From Meandrina meandrites (taxonomy: Eukaryota > Cnidaria > Anthozoa > Scleractinia > Meandrinidae), in assembly GCA_963693305.1 (NCBI GenBank), contig OY855914.1:17958260-18022259 (forward strand): DNA of 64,000 bases, in the 5' to 3' direction. A program made the translations under genes and the position numbers. The notes beneath the pieces were generated by a model. It saw only the letters and a list, made by a program, of their open reading frames with translations, was not told where the DNA came from and made no database searches. How positions within the stretch are numbered: the stretch's first letter is position 1; each line of letters opens with the position of its first letter. Positions 50,573 to 62,475 of this stretch are shown here, piece by piece.

Positions 50573-51933
50573 ACCAATCTAAACTTGCTTTTCAATTGCG
50601 TTGTGGAGGCACTATCTGTTTGGGTGTCATGAAAACTAAGACCTAAGACTTAAGACCGACTTGACTTTTTGACTTTTTTTTAAGATTCGATTTGAGCATT
50701 CTGAACCAAAGGACTGAAAGAACCAAAATGTGGTCGATTTATGAGCAGAACGGCGTTATTGATTAATGTTAAAGAATGTTACACAACATCAGTATTACTT
50801 TGGCGTGACTTTCTGTCAGCAGTTAACAGTGTTTGAAATCTCATTGTTGCTATTACGTTTTAAGAACTTACCCCTCCCTCTTTCAGTGACTTTGTTGTCT
50901 GCGCACGTGGGATTTTTGCAGCTGGCCAATCGCGGCCCGGGACATACTCGTGCGTAGACTGACGTGATTATTGTGTGATTTCCCGGAATTTGTCGCTTCG
51001 CCTTTTTGTATTTTCTTAGAATTTTGATGTGGGAATTATTCGCTTTTGTTTCGGAATTCCCTTGTAGGCCAGCTTTTATTTACATGTGTTTATTCCTCTG
51101 GAATGCAGTAATTAAAAGCGTTGAGTTTTGAGTCTACAATCAAGAGTAATTTCTAACAAACAGAGTTTTGCAAACCGCTAAACAGAGGCTATCACCCCGA
51201 ATTTTGAGTAGCAATTGAAGGTGTAGTTAGGTGTTGTAAAGTTTTGGGGGTCACTTGAAATTGCTAGCGTTGTTCTATTTTATTTTTAACTGAGGCGATA
51301 GACTTTCTAAACGTTGTTCGCCTCTCGTTTGTAAGCAAGTCTACTACTGTTATGAGGTGAATTCATTAGCGATTTCAGCGACAGTGTTGACAGATGTATC
51401 ACATTCTAGACACATGGGAGACTGTTACTGATCAGATGGGGTCTTATCACGAAAACTAAGACCTGAGGGCGAGCCACGCCGGGGCCTAACCACCCCTCCA
51501 GGCGGTCATTAATGTGTGACAAAAAAATTTCCAATATGGCGGCCAAAATGCGTGCGAGGGCTTCTGGGTTAAACATTTTTCCCTTCTTCCTAAATCTAGC
51601 CGTGTGAAGACTGCCCGGTAACTCCAGGAGAGAAATGGCGGGCAAATTTAGTTTGTAACTTAGACGACAAGCTTTATTTTGATATGTAAATTGCCTGGGT
51701 TAAGGCATGGACACCTCGACGATAAACCATGTTAGGTGTTGTTGAAGACCACGAGTTAACTGTTGAACAAGGCAACAAAAGGTGAGTTTTAAACTCGTTT
51801 TTCTTGACTGTATGTACTTCACGATGAAAATCCAAAATGATACGATTTTAGTTCCATTCTTCCTCTGCCTGAAAGTTTGACTTTACATCACAAAGAGCAT
51901 TGAACGAAAAAAAATAAATCATGTGTGTTTCAG

Positions 51934-52530
51934 CATACCGTGTGCACGTTAAACATTGGTCCTTATCAACATGCGAAAAAATTGGCATGCAGAATGCACA
52001 GGCCGAGCAAATCAAAGCAGTTAAAGAACTTGCAAATCGTGTTGTTGAGAAGGACACAGAGTTGGACAAAATCACCAAACGGTTAAGAGCTACTACAATG
52101 AAAGTAGAGAGAAGGAAAAGGAAGGTACGTGGTTTTTTTTTTTCAGATTTATACCCACCATTGTAATGTACAATTTCTGTATTATTATAATTGGTAACTT
52201 TACATTGGCAGAAGATGTTAGCAAGCTTCACAGAGCTTTTCATTGAAAATCCCTTTTTCATCATTTAAAAATAATAAAAATGTGCCTTGTAGGCTAGGTG
52301 CGGGTGGTGTCATTAACCCAATGTAACCTGCAGTTCTGTAGCAAATTACACCGTCCAGCGGTTAGGTGTACATTTGAGTTAGATTAGTGAGATCACAAAA
52401 ACTGTAGTTAGTCTTAATTAGCATTAGTTCTGTTAGTGAGTTAGGAAATGTTCTTTTAAAAGCTCACAGAAATTGAAAACGGAGCTGATCAAAGTGAAGA
52501 GCCAAGAAAAATGGCAAGAAGACCAACTCT
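51934..52530 (+). pseudogene. Coiled-coil N-terminal exons of an element-encoded protein
   Basis: An exon from a TTTCAG acceptor (51931-51933) to an AAG-GTACGT donor (52124) encodes VHVKHWSLSTCEKIGMQNAQ, then a charged coiled coil (KELANRVVEKDTELDKITKRL). After about 335 bases a second stretch from TCACAG (about 52464) continues LKTELIKVKSQEKWQED in the same style. The product would be an intracellular coiled-coil protein. It precedes the next frames on the same strand and is probably the N-terminus of the same element gene. Confidence 0.35.
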
Positions 52531-52548
52531 AATGAGTAAAATAAGTCC

Positions 52549-53056
52549 ATGGCAAGTAATAGTGAGACACTGATAATGTCAGCAAGTCAGTTCAGGAGAA
52601 GAAAACAAAGAACAGTTCAGGCTGTTAAAGCCATTCACTGTGACAGCCATGTTTACACCCCTGAGAAAGAACAATCAAAATCCGTAAAAGATGGCCTTTG
52701 GACTACTCTTATTGGCTCTGCTGAAACTGGAGAGATGAAGGAGTACATAATAAGCAATTCCAACAGAAATGATGTATGAGTTCAGTTATTCCATCCATAA
52801 TAAACAGCAAGGTGAAAGAATATGAAAAGAGTGAAGCTACATGTAACCAGATAATTAAGGAGCATGCTTGTTCTATTTACTATATGAGAGTGGCCTGCTT
52901 GGAAAAAGAAAATACACCAGCATAAGAAATAGTTCTGACATCCTGAATGAGCCAGGGGCAAAACAGAGAAAAAGTCACAAAGCTGAAATCATTGCAGCAT
53001 CACCTATCACAGTGAGAAGAATTCCAGTGATTCTTAACCTTCCAAAAATTAAATGA
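52549..53056 (+). pseudogene. Broken body of an element-encoded protein of unknown function
   Basis: Two frames carry parts of one protein. The first reads MSASQFRRRKQRTVQAVKAIHC and VKDGLWTTLIGSAETGEMKEYIISNS. The second, from 52868, reads LLYESGLLGKRKYTSIRNSSDI and a basic tail. A frameshift and a stop lie between them. In my recollection, cnidarian genomes contain many predicted proteins with this ...GRRKYTAIRNSSD-like block, which points to a multicopy mobile gene. I do not know its activity. Confidence 0.4.
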
Positions 53057-53185
53057 CAGCAGCAACAAGTTCTGCAATTGTGGTCAGTTAAAACTAAATG
53101 TCACTGATGAGGGCTGCACAATTTGCACAAATGACATGATGAAATAAATGCATGGAAAGGTCTTCTCTGAGCTCAAAAAAATATT

Positions 53186-54012
53186 ACAAAAACATGTTTC
53201 AGAAAACTGTATTTAGTTTAAGGGTTCAAAACATTAGAGATGACAAAAAATTGCTTCATGAAATAAAGCTAACCTCTGAACTCAAACAAATGTAAATAAT
53301 TTATTGTTGACAAGTTTTGAACTGCAGCAAAACATATTTCTAAAAAACATGTTGTTTCAGAAAACTGTATTTAATTTATTAGGGTTCAAAACAAGAAATG
53401 ACAAAAAGTTGCTTCATGAAGAAAAGCTAACCTCTGAACACAAACAAATGTAAATAATTTATTGTTGTCAAGTTTTGAGCTGCAGCAAAACATATTTACA
53501 TGTATAAGGATATGCTTCAAAGAAACGCAGAATTTACTACACTTTATGTCTAGTATTTTATTAAAGTATTGGAAGTTTATAAAGTAAACACAAGGTTCAA
53601 TAAATTTTGTGCAATTTCGTTGAGAGCTCTATAAGAGTTCCATTGTTATTTAAGAGTAACTCGATCTGAACTCAAAGAAACGTTATATTTTATTGACAAG
53701 TTTTGAGCTGCAGCAAAACATACATGTATTTATAAAGACATGTTTCAGAAAACTGTATTTTGATAGTTTATTGTTGTGGAAGCTAAAACAAATGCTGTAA
53801 CATATTTATAACAACATTCAGAAAACAGTGTATTTAATTTAAGGGTTCAAAACAAGAGATGACAAAAAATGGCTTCATGAAAGAAAGCCAACCCTTGAAC
53901 TCAAACAAATGAAAATAATTTATTGTTGAAACGGTTTGAGCTGCAGCAAACATACAGTATTTATAAAAAAACATTTTTCAGAAAACTGTATTTGATAGTA
54001 TTGTTGTCAAGT
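53186..54012. repeat. Irregular tandem repeat, period about 160 bp
   Basis: The blocks CAGAAAACTGTATTTA, GGGTTCAAAACA, TTGCTTCATGAA, AATAATTTATTGTTG and GAGCTGCAGCAAAACAT recur in order from about 53195, 53355 and 53815, with partial copies between. They differ by small indels. Confidence 0.75.
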
Positions 54013-54352
54013 TTTCCTGTATGTTTTTTTTTTCTGCATGGAATAAAACATCAACTTGCCTTAACAGAAATGTACCTAAGATACATGTATGTTAGTGCTG
54101 TGGGATGCCATGCTTGTTCCAGTAGCCATAATGGAAATTAATCATTACAACTTCAGTGTTCTTGTTAAACTTAAATTCCATTGGCATTTCCTCCGACACA
54201 ATAACTTCACACCTTTCCAATGAATCCCGAAACTCCTTTTTCAAAACACTGTTTCTGTCCACCTCAACACCGTCGATATCCATCCTTGCAAACAAATATT
54301 TCGCTTTTCGAATATCTTTGATCTTGTAGATCAGCTGACTTTTTGTTTTGCT

Positions 54353-54594
54353 GAATAGGCCATTTTACAGTTGTCTACTCAGTGACCTGGCTTTTGAATG
54401 GTAGTGAGGCTGGAGTTGACCTTGCATTGATACAAACCCGCTGTTTTTGTTTTGTAAATGAAGTTGTTCTGATGCTAACTAGTTTGAATTTACATGAGAA
54501 AGCAGAGAGGTTTGTATCAATGCAAGGTCACCTCCAGCCTCGCTACCATTCAAAGGCCAGGTCACTGAGCAGACAACTGTAAAATGGCCTATTC
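54353..54594. mobile_element. MITE with 86-bp inverted arms
   Basis: GAATAGGCCATTTTACAG opens the left arm (54353-54438) and its reverse complement closes the right arm (54509-54594). The 86-base arms differ at only a few positions, and 70 bases lie between them. It is non-coding, so it depends on an outside transposase. It is nested in the 5.5 kb element. Confidence 0.8.
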
Positions 54595-54771
54595 GTGGCC
54601 AAAGTTTGTGCGACAAATAATGCCCTCACTTAAACAGGAAAAAACATCTGCTGGTAAATCCATTGAAAATTCTCCAAACCATGGATTTGCTAGCTTTGGC
54701 TTCACGTGTAGGTGACGAATAATTTTTTGGTGCATCTTCCTCAATGCTCTAGCAACCATGTCTCTAGGAGG

Positions 54772-54969
54772 TTATAGCTGCTGCACATTTTCAAATCGCG
54801 ATTGCTGACTGAACTTTGCTTCCAAAGTTTGGGCCGTGCTTTCAAGCTCGCTGAAAAAGTCATTTACTCGTCTGATTCCATCGCCAGTTGAAACTTCCTC
54901 CAAACATTTGCTTTTTAATCTTAGAAGGGCTGGACGAACTGGGTCAGTAAACTTAAGTTTTGCCGCCAT
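54772..54969 (-). CDS. Small protein frame starting inside a YY1-like site
   Basis: MAAKLKFTDPVRPALLRLKS starts 65 codons rich in charged residues, with a helix-forming second half (NDFFSELESTAQTLEAKFSQQ). The ATG sits within AAGATGGCGGC, a YY1 site in the position typical of promoters and start regions. It could be the first exon or N-terminus of another element-encoded protein. The stop follows directly, and no continuation is recognised. Confidence 0.3.
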   Translation of the reverse strand: MAAKLKFTDPVRPALLRLKSKCLEEVSTGDGIRRVNDFFSELESTAQTLEAKFSQQSRFENVQQL

Positions 54970-55003
54970 CTTGGATTTTTTGTTTACCTAGCCGCCATCT
55001 TGG
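54962..55003 (-). promoter_or_regulatory. Two YY1-like sites
   Basis: GCCGCCATCTTGG occurs at 54962-54974 and again at 54991-55003, 29 bases apart. Read on the minus strand both are CCAAGATGGCGGC, and the first contains the start codon of the 65-codon frame. The same duplicated motif precedes the viral polymerase gene at 27248. Confidence 0.5.
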
Positions 55004-55509
55004 ATTTTACCCAAGCAACATTGTGCGCGCTTGATGGCCGATTTGAGGGGTGGTTTGGCCCCAGCGTGAGCATAAACAAGCTTTCTTAGCACAGCGAAAA
55101 TTGATTTACCTTGCTCTTTTAAGACTGGATACTACCATTCCAAAAACAAACTACAAAATGTATGCGATTTATGAGCGAAAATACATTCGGTTATAAAAGG
55201 AATGAGAGTTGAACTGTATGTCACGCAACCTTTCGGGTTCTAAATCTGCCTAAAAATAATCATATCAGTCTTGACTGCAATGGGTCTATGTTCGTTACTT
55301 CTTTAGGCCTTCAGAGTGCATAAAAGTAGCCCAAAGTACCGTTAAAATGATCACCCACGATCGGCCCATAGTGAGTCGACCGAGTCGACTTATTCGTGTT
55401 TTTTGTTGTTGTTGTTTCTTTTTTGTGCGACGCAAGTCTTCTCGTCTTTAAAAACACATTAACATTTCTAAAAGAACATTACCCGGTAATCGGTTTTTGG
55501 GGGTCTTAG

Positions 55510-55822
55510 TTTTCGTAATTTTGACTTCACAAGCTGAATAATAGCGGGCTTTGTGACTGTGCTGCAATGCTTTGTAGCCATGCCTCCAGAGGAGACGTGA
55601 CGTTATCGAATAAAAATATATTTTTTTATCAAATGAAAATATTTTTATCAAATGAAAAAATATTTTATCAAATAAAAATATATTTTATCGAAATGGAATG
55701 TAAATATACATGTATGTTATCGAATGAAAATATTTTGGTATCGAATGAAAATATATTTTATCGAATGAAAATATTTCATTATCGAATTTTGTTACTTTTC
55801 GGCAACCATAACCATGCATAGT
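55510..55822 (-). repeat. Right inverted repeat with AT-rich tandem units
   Basis: This is the inverted partner of 50304-50572. It has more and somewhat more diverged AT-rich units. Confidence 0.75.
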
Positions 55823-56265
55823 TGAGTCGAAAGGATCAAGCAACCTTAAAATAAATGCTGCAAAAACATTAGCACATTGATCTTGGGTAAAAAAGCTGAC
55901 TGTGGAACTATCGTAGCTATCGTTGTGCCCATGCTACCCTGGATCCAGCGGTTTTCTTTCTCTTTGAGTTGCGAAGTGCCGTGAATGAGTCGCAAAGCAA
56001 TGACAACAAGCTGCCACAGCAATGGGCAAGAAAAAGTTTTTTCTTGCTGCTTCAACCACCACAAAAGAAAGAAGAAAACCTCTGGGGGTAGTGTATGCAC
56101 ATGGTCAAATAAATAAAAACCTAGAGCAATAAACTATTATCATTTGTCTCATGATGTACATGTAGTTACTAACTGTGATGTGAATTGCGACGTTTGGACT
56201 GCATACTGCTAGTCTTCATCAGGCGATAAGGTCGACTTGTTACATGTAACATGTATATACAATGT
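55823..56265. other. Non-coding, nothing recognised
   Basis: Frames here are short and without motifs. Confidence 0.5.
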
Positions 56266-56269
56266 ATAG

Positions 56270-56750
56270 AGCACGATGCTCTGCTGTGTGTGCATTAGTC
56301 TCCTTTGCAGCCGTTGTTTGGGCTTGTCACACAACGCTCCCTCCTCCACCAATGGCTGCTTAAACCAGAACCACATTCCTTTCCTTTTGTTTCGACCCAA
56401 GTTGCTTTGACACCTATCGACAACATACATGTAAGGTTTCATATCAGACGTGTTTTACTTAGGTAAATCTTTGTTTTATTCAATGTCTGGTGTGTGTCAA
56501 ATTCAAAAGGCGGCGAACTGCCGTGCGTTTGACGTTGCCGACGCTAGGGTCACGATAAGACACAACTTTTGATTGGTTTAGTCGGCGCGTTTTGGCGCGA
56601 CTGGCTCAGAAAAATGTGAGCGAAGCTGTGATTGGCTAAACTATGGAAAGGAATGTGGTTCTGGTTTAAGCAGCCGTTTGTGGGGGAGAGAGCGTTGCGT
56701 GACGAGCCCAAACAACGGCTGCAAAGAGACTATGTGTGCATGGATGCCCA
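56270..56750. mobile_element. Foldback element with about 105-bp arms
   Basis: The left arm (about 56290-56395, containing GCAGCCGTTGTTTGGGCT and ending AAACCAGAACCACATTCC) pairs with the right arm (about 56648-56745, GGAATGTGGTTCTGGTTT to AGCCCAAACAACGGCTGC). The spacer of about 250 bases includes a GGCGCGTTTTGGCGCGA patch. It is non-coding. Confidence 0.65.
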
Positions 56751-57975
56751 CAATAAAAAAACACACCAACAGGAGACGTACTATACAACAGTAGAACGCC
56801 AAAGGAACAACACTACGCCAGAACACCGAAAATCAAAATGCACCAATCATGGCTGTTTCATGGAGAATTTAAACAAGCTCAAAGTCAATACATGTAAATG
56901 CATAGTTTTTAGTCAAATGTGAGTACAAGATGTAAGTTTCAAATATCATGAACTATTGACTATCATTTGACCAGGGCTTAAGTTGGCAACCAGACCATCC
57001 TTTATTTGTACATCTAAGGGTGCCCTATTGGGCAGTCAGTGTAAAAAGCAGACTGTAAAATAATATGCTCCTCATCCCTCATTATTACATTTTCATCACA
57101 AGATTTCATAAGGACTGGGACTGTATATGCATGAATGCAGTCCTTACAGTAATAGTTATGGGACGAGTTTTACTTGCATAACAGGTATGGTATTTGCTGG
57201 TCTAAAATCTAGAATGGTTTTTGCATGTAACTATCAATATCCTGCAATATCCAACGAGCAAAATGTAGACAAACGACATGAATCTTCATGTAAATACGTA
57301 AACTACGAAAGACTTCAGCTTACCTGTACATGTAGAGTTTTCAGCAATATCAGATAAGTTGTCCAAAACCCTAAGAGATGATATATGTTACTTGAAAGAA
57401 AACTTTCCATCGCCTATGCCTGGTGACTGAGAATGTAGATCGATCCTTGAGCACGAAGCAGTTGGCAAGTTTCACACTGTTTTCAGAACAACACAGGCAG
57501 CCTCGATGGATGATTTACTGCTCGATCGGGTTTCCTTCGTCGATATTTCATCAAATTACACTTCTTACCGTTCCCGAAAAACATAATTTGCAGACGTTCT
57601 GCGTCAAAAACTAACAGAACGAAGTAACATTTCGAGAATTCAGATTTAAACGTTACAAAATCACCAACGAATCTTCGCACCTTTCGAAAATGGCGGTAAA
57701 TCGGTAGAACAAAGGATTTCGGTAAAGTGCTTCATGTATGAGTGCATGTTTGATACTTTTAAAAGCAACACCGCTGAAAGCGGTCCGTACCAGTGCGGAC
57801 AACAATGCGTAAAAATTCGTAAAGAGAATTAAAGACGCGTAAAGAGATCACGGAGAAGCAAGTCAAAGTATAAACTCTCACATACCCACTAGACATCTAC
57901 ATTTCACGTCTTTGTAGGTATTTGTCTAAATAGGAGGTGGTATCTTTATCTACGTCGCCGTTTACGCAAATGTAA
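56751..57975. other. Non-coding, nothing recognised
   Basis: Several motif-free frames under 80 codons are present. No repeat with a partner in this window was found. Confidence 0.45.
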
Positions 57976-58344
57976 TAGGGACCTTACGAAACCACGTCGG
58001 CGACTGCAACGAGAACGTCACCAAACAAAAGGCGTAATGAGCAGTACAATAGCTTAGCACGTGCGTCATCCATCTTGGTACATTTCTCCGTCGCCCTTTG
58101 CAAAACAACGACGTGAAATGGCCAAATTTTGCGTAGTCTGGAGAACGTGAAACACGACAACGAATTTTTCTTCTTTTAAGTTTGAATTTAATAATGCGCT
58201 TACATATTCAGTTAGAGATTAGTTCTGACAAAAATGACGCACTAAATAAATTAGGATAGCTGCGAAAGTATTAACTAAAATATAAATTCATTTTTCAGTC
58301 GCCGTTATCGTCAGCGTCGCCGTCGTGGCTTCGTAAGGTCCCTA
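57976..58344. mobile_element. MITE of about 370 bp with GGGACCTTACGAA ends
   Basis: TAGGGACCTTACGAAACCAC at the left matches the reverse complement of the right end (GTGGCTTCGTAAGGTCCCTA) with one mismatch, and the similarity continues to about 34 bases. A TA dinucleotide at both outer edges could be the target duplication. That would fit Tc1/mariner- or PIF-type transposition, but this is not certain. Confidence 0.75.
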
Positions 58345-59901
58345 ATATCCCGTACAGAGTCACAGTGAGTCACAGCATGAAAACATAACTTTACTGTGGT
58401 GTAAAGCTGAAGTAAAGATGGCCTAAATTTGGAATTTAATCAGCTTTACGCTACCTTTACTTTTTTTAAAGCTGAACCAGCTTTACACTCATGTTTAAAG
58501 CTTGCTTAAAGAGATTGAAACATTTAAGCCACATTTACGCAAGATTTACGCACGGTAGCGTAAATGTCAGGTTTAACGATCGCGTTAAGTTGGATGACCA
58601 ACTTTAAGGAGATTTAAGCCCCCTTTAATTTTTCGTAAATCTCCATTTTCGTGCTGTAAGACTGAACGTGTTCTCTGCAAGTTCACGCGTCTATACGGAA
58701 CAAGGAACATTGTCGTAAAGAGGGCCTTCTAATTACTGTTCTTTACACAAGAGTTAAAGATGCGTAAATTCGCGATGTCGCATATAATTACCAGCAATTG
58801 GAGTTAACTTCAGTCAAAACAGATATAAGGTGTCCTTACACTCGGTGTACGATAATCTACACACAACAGTATACATTAGTATAAGGAAATAGTGGGATAC
58901 TGTTCATTATACAGACCGTATACCGACCCGAACTTCAGTACACACCAGTATACCTTTCCGTACACATTACGTATACGGATTCATTATACCCCCGTATACA
59001 TGTCATTTCATGCAGTATATAAGTTTTTTTTTTTTTTTTTTTTTTTTTTAATCACACGCCCTCGTTCCATCTTGAAGAAGAGTAACCAGATGCCATGCCA
59101 TGTAATATCCTGTCAGCACAACACGAGAATTTTAGAAAACACGAGCCGCCAGCGAGTGTTTTCTTAATCTCTGAATTATCGCATGAATGTCTCAAACTGA
59201 GAAAAATGATCTACACCCATTGAGCAGTAGAAGAGTCAAAATATCAAGCGAAAGAATTGACTGTACTAACAGCTGCGCTGAAAAGAAAATGATCAATTTA
59301 CAGCAGGGGTAGCTGTAGTGTCAACTATTCCCAGTGTGCTGGCCTCTGGATGGAGCGGTCCGGATTGGTCAACTTTTAGAAATGTTTCCGCCGATCAAAA
59401 GAATCAATTACCCAATCACTGTGAAAGTTTGGAGTCACATGCTATGAGGTCTGTTGTCATGGAATTCTCTTGACTACTCATAGGCTGCCTCGTCCACTGC
59501 AAAGGTCCTTGGTCGCGTGCAGTGCGTTTTGCGTTATGGGAATGATAGTGCAAAATTTGCTTGGGCTGTTGCGAACAGGAAGGCGGACGAGCTACGCGGC
59601 TCGCTACCTAACCATCTTCCCCCGCGCCCCCTGTTTTCTCCAGTAGTACTGCACCGATCCAAAACGGCTCTGTGATTGGCTATCCTTCACTACTTCCGTG
59701 CCGCAATATACCCAACCAATCACATGTAAGCTTTGGCTTGTCTTCATTTTTGGCGCGCTTGTTGACGATAAGTCGTTGAGTGTGGTAGTCGTATTAAAAC
59801 ATCGTCTTTTGCGATAATTTCTTGTTAATCGGTATTATAAGCTTCTGCCTTTTGCTTCTTACTACCTTAGTGTTCTCAAAGCTACTTTTTTGGTAATTCG
59901 T
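58345..59901. other. Non-coding; TTTAAGC-rich and GTATAC-rich patches, poly-T
   Basis: From 58390 to 58650 the words TTTAC, TTTAAG and AGCTTTA recur without a clear unit. From 58850 to 58995 GTATAC-type words recur. A T run of about 27 bases lies at 59023-59049. No gene is seen. Confidence 0.45.
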
Positions 59902-60037
59902 ACCGACTGTGCCGAGCATACCGACTGTACCGACTGTACCGACTGTGCCGGGCGCACCGAGCGTACCGAGCGTACCGATCGTACTGACTGTGCCGAGTGT
60001 ACCGAGTGTACCGAGTGTACCGAGTGTACCGAGCGCA
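59902..60037. repeat. 9-bp minisatellite
   Basis: About fifteen units of ACCGASYGT (ACCGACTGT, ACCGAGTGT, ACCGAGCGT) follow in tandem. The unit reads as a three-residue repeat in all frames, so the surrounding open frames are not evidence of coding. Confidence 0.9.
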
Positions 60038-60087
60038 TCGATTCCCTAGCGTACCGCCTGAACTCATGCACTTAACTAATCCAACAT

Positions 60088-60370
60088 CACGCGTACGAGA
60101 TTTAACACACTCAACGAATAAAAATAGAGATTGCAAGCGAGTAAAATAGAGCTTTTGGATAACTTCAAGAATAATGAATCGCTTTAAGACATTTTGGTGT
60201 GCAAAAGGGTTAAGTAGTGTTACTATTTTTGGCTTGGACTTGTTTGCGAGATTTTTCTGTAAGCGTAGTTTGCTATTTGTGAAGTTGATCCGTGTAGGAA
60301 AAAAAAATACTATTTTCAAAATCCAACAATGAACGTCACAGCTCACTCCACTAACTAAAACACAAAATTC
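60088..60370. repeat. Dispersed repeat shared with 22446-22730
   Basis: This copy has the same order and orientation of conserved blocks as 22446-22730. It adjoins the 9-bp minisatellite directly, as the other copy adjoins unrelated sequence, so 60088 is near the true end of the repeat. Confidence 0.65.
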
Positions 60371-60464
60371 GCAACGAAATATTTAATAGAAAATAAAATG
60401 AACAAAAGTGGTTAAAGCTAGTCTAAGATGTTTTAAAATATAGCATTAATTGAATTTTTACAGT

Positions 60465-61170
60465 TTAAAGTGGTACTATGATCAAATTTTCACCCCTTGC
60501 AATTTTAGGCATTTCAAAGAGTGTTTAATGAAAGATTTAAAATGCCGTTTACCGTTTTCAAATATCTATTTTAGTTCCAGAGATATAAAAAATCGTAAAA
60601 TATACAAATTAGAGAACCGATGACGTCATCTACTCAACCCAGTTTTTTGTCAAGTACAAAAATTAAGTTATCTCGGTCAGTTTTCTGCAGAGACCAATGA
60701 AACTTGGCAGACTAATAGTTCCTCAGGTGACACACCTACAGCTGTAATAAAATTATGTTACCAAGGCACCTCACTCTTTTCCAGTCCCCATCAATTTGTT
60801 TTTAATATTTCAGAATTTTCCAGTTCGGAAAAATTAAACCCAGGCAGGACGTCCGCAAAATATATTGATATGCTTGCTAGATCTCGCATGTAAAGCATTA
60901 TTTACAAATATTAACAGAGAATGCCAGAATTGGCCAGAAAGGCTTTAAGCATTGGGGAATCTGGAACCTAGTATGTTGCCATGGTAGCCAAGTTGCCAAG
61001 TTCATATTGTGAAACACAACTATAGCAGAGTGTTACTGGAAAGAATCAGAGACTTTCCATACAAATTGGCTGAGATATCACTTTCTTAGTATTTAATCAG
61101 AATTTGGTTGAGTATATGACGTCACTACTTTGCTAATTTGCATATTTTAAAAACTTGGATATATAGTAAA
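60465..61170. mobile_element. Foldback-type element, copy 2 (inverted relative to 47990-49275)
   Basis: From AAAGTGGTACTATGATCAAATTTTC to the CTAATTTGCATATTTTAAAA block, this is the reverse complement of copy 1 without its 480-base extra segment. Both ends carry a TGACGTCA site and an AGAGATAT-like block in inverted orientation. Confidence 0.6.
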
Positions 61171-62269
61171 TTATTCGGGAATCGTAGGGGTTCTTTTAAT
61201 AAGTACAATTCGCAAAACCTCACTTTTGTCACACCGGTAGCTGTTCTTACTGCTTTTCCCTTTCTCTTTATCATGATGGTTAATCTGTTTTTCTGCACTA
61301 AAATCACTGTGCATGAATTACGTGTTAAGAGACGTTTCCATTGGTTAGTTGCCCCGTAAACAACTGTTGTTTTTATCAAGGCCAAAAAATGCGAATAAAC
61401 AAAGAACTTTGTCAAGCCGTTCTTCTCTGTTCGCTTGCGCTTAGCAACCAATTGACTGTTTCTGCGCGCGCTCTGTTTCCTGGCACCGTTATGTCGCACT
61501 TTCAATTCCTTTCACAAAAAAAGTTTCGACCCCTCCCCGCTGACTACAACAGATCTTCAAAGATATAGCCACTAATATATTTTTACAAAGGAAATCTTTA
61601 CAAAATGTGCTCGTTAGCGAAAAAATGTATATAGAAGACTTTCGAATTTTTCACATCAGAAGAGATTGTGCGGCCTGTCAAGCCTCGCTACCGCCTTCTT
61701 TCGCGGAGATCAACAATTCACTTGCATTAAAGACGGTTTCCTGTCCGTTCGGGCGGTGTTACTTTTTCTTTTCAACCCTGAAAATACTATCTAGCCAGTG
61801 AATAGATTTAATATCATATATAGACCTAGAAAGACAATAAGGACGTAGCGGATGACGATACAAAATCGTCAACTTTATGTAAACAAAAGTTAAGCAAAGC
61901 AGATAAGAAAACTTAAAGCATCTGGTTTATATATGTAAACTCTTCTGTTATTAAAATAATAATAATAATAATAATAATAATAATCAGGCAATAACTTTTT
62001 AGCTTTTTATCTGGTAAAGTATTTTGGTTGTTAATTTTTCTGTCTCCAAGTATTGAAAGTTTTTGCCGTTGACCAGTTCTATTTCAGACTCTATTTTCTT
62101 TCCCGGATCTTCATTCGTCATGCAGTCGCTCTTCCTTAAAAGAAAACAATAAGTTTACACGATTTTAGCACTGTTGTGCTAATTGAGGACACTGAAAAAA
62201 AATAGATATTATAAATCGAACAAAAACTTGTAAAAATTTCCAACTGGCAGGAGGTTGACTGTTTACAAA
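61171..62269. other. Non-coding, with an AAT microsatellite
   Basis: An (AAT)n tract lies at about 61955-61984. Short frames at 61125-61505 and 61607-61801 have no recognisable domain. Confidence 0.45.
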
Positions 62270-62475
62270 GCGCGAAGGAGTTGAATTCGGGACCGACAAA
62301 CACAAGTAGGTGGTGGTGGGAGGGTGACCAGTTGGCTTCTTACAAAGCGCGGAGGAGTTGAATTCTTGGATCACCAAACACATGCACAAATTCATTTGGT
62401 GACAGGAAGGAGGATTTAAGCCGGGACCTTCGGATTACAAATCCAGCGCCCTAAACACTGGGTGACGCTTCCTTT
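62270..62475 (-). mobile_element. tRNA-derived SINE
   Basis: On the minus strand the order is GTCACCCAGTGTTTAGGGCGCTGG in two parts (CACCCAGTGTTTAGGGC, GCTGGATTTGTAATCC), then a degenerate B box GGTCCCGGCTTAAATCC. The body contains two copies of a GAATTCAACTCCTCCGCGC-like segment (62273-62295 and 62343-62362 on the + strand). It is diverged and probably inactive. Confidence 0.6.

Larger units (their letters stand above)
50304..55822. mobile_element. 5.5 kb element bounded by about 300-bp inverted repeats
   Basis: The left arm (50304-50572) and right arm (55510-55822) are inverted copies. Each has GGTTGCCGAAAAG at the outer edge, then a tandem array of roughly 20-base AT-rich units (ATTCGATAAAATATATTTT), then CTCTGGAGGCATGGCTAC, and inner AAGTCAAAAT. 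Secondary inverted similarity occurs at about 51470-51530 and 55015-55075 (GAGGGGTGGTTNGGCCCC). Inside are broken spliced frames on the + strand and a short intact frame on the minus strand. The layout fits a large DNA transposon whose ends carry tandem subterminal repeats. No target duplication could be read. Confidence 0.55.
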
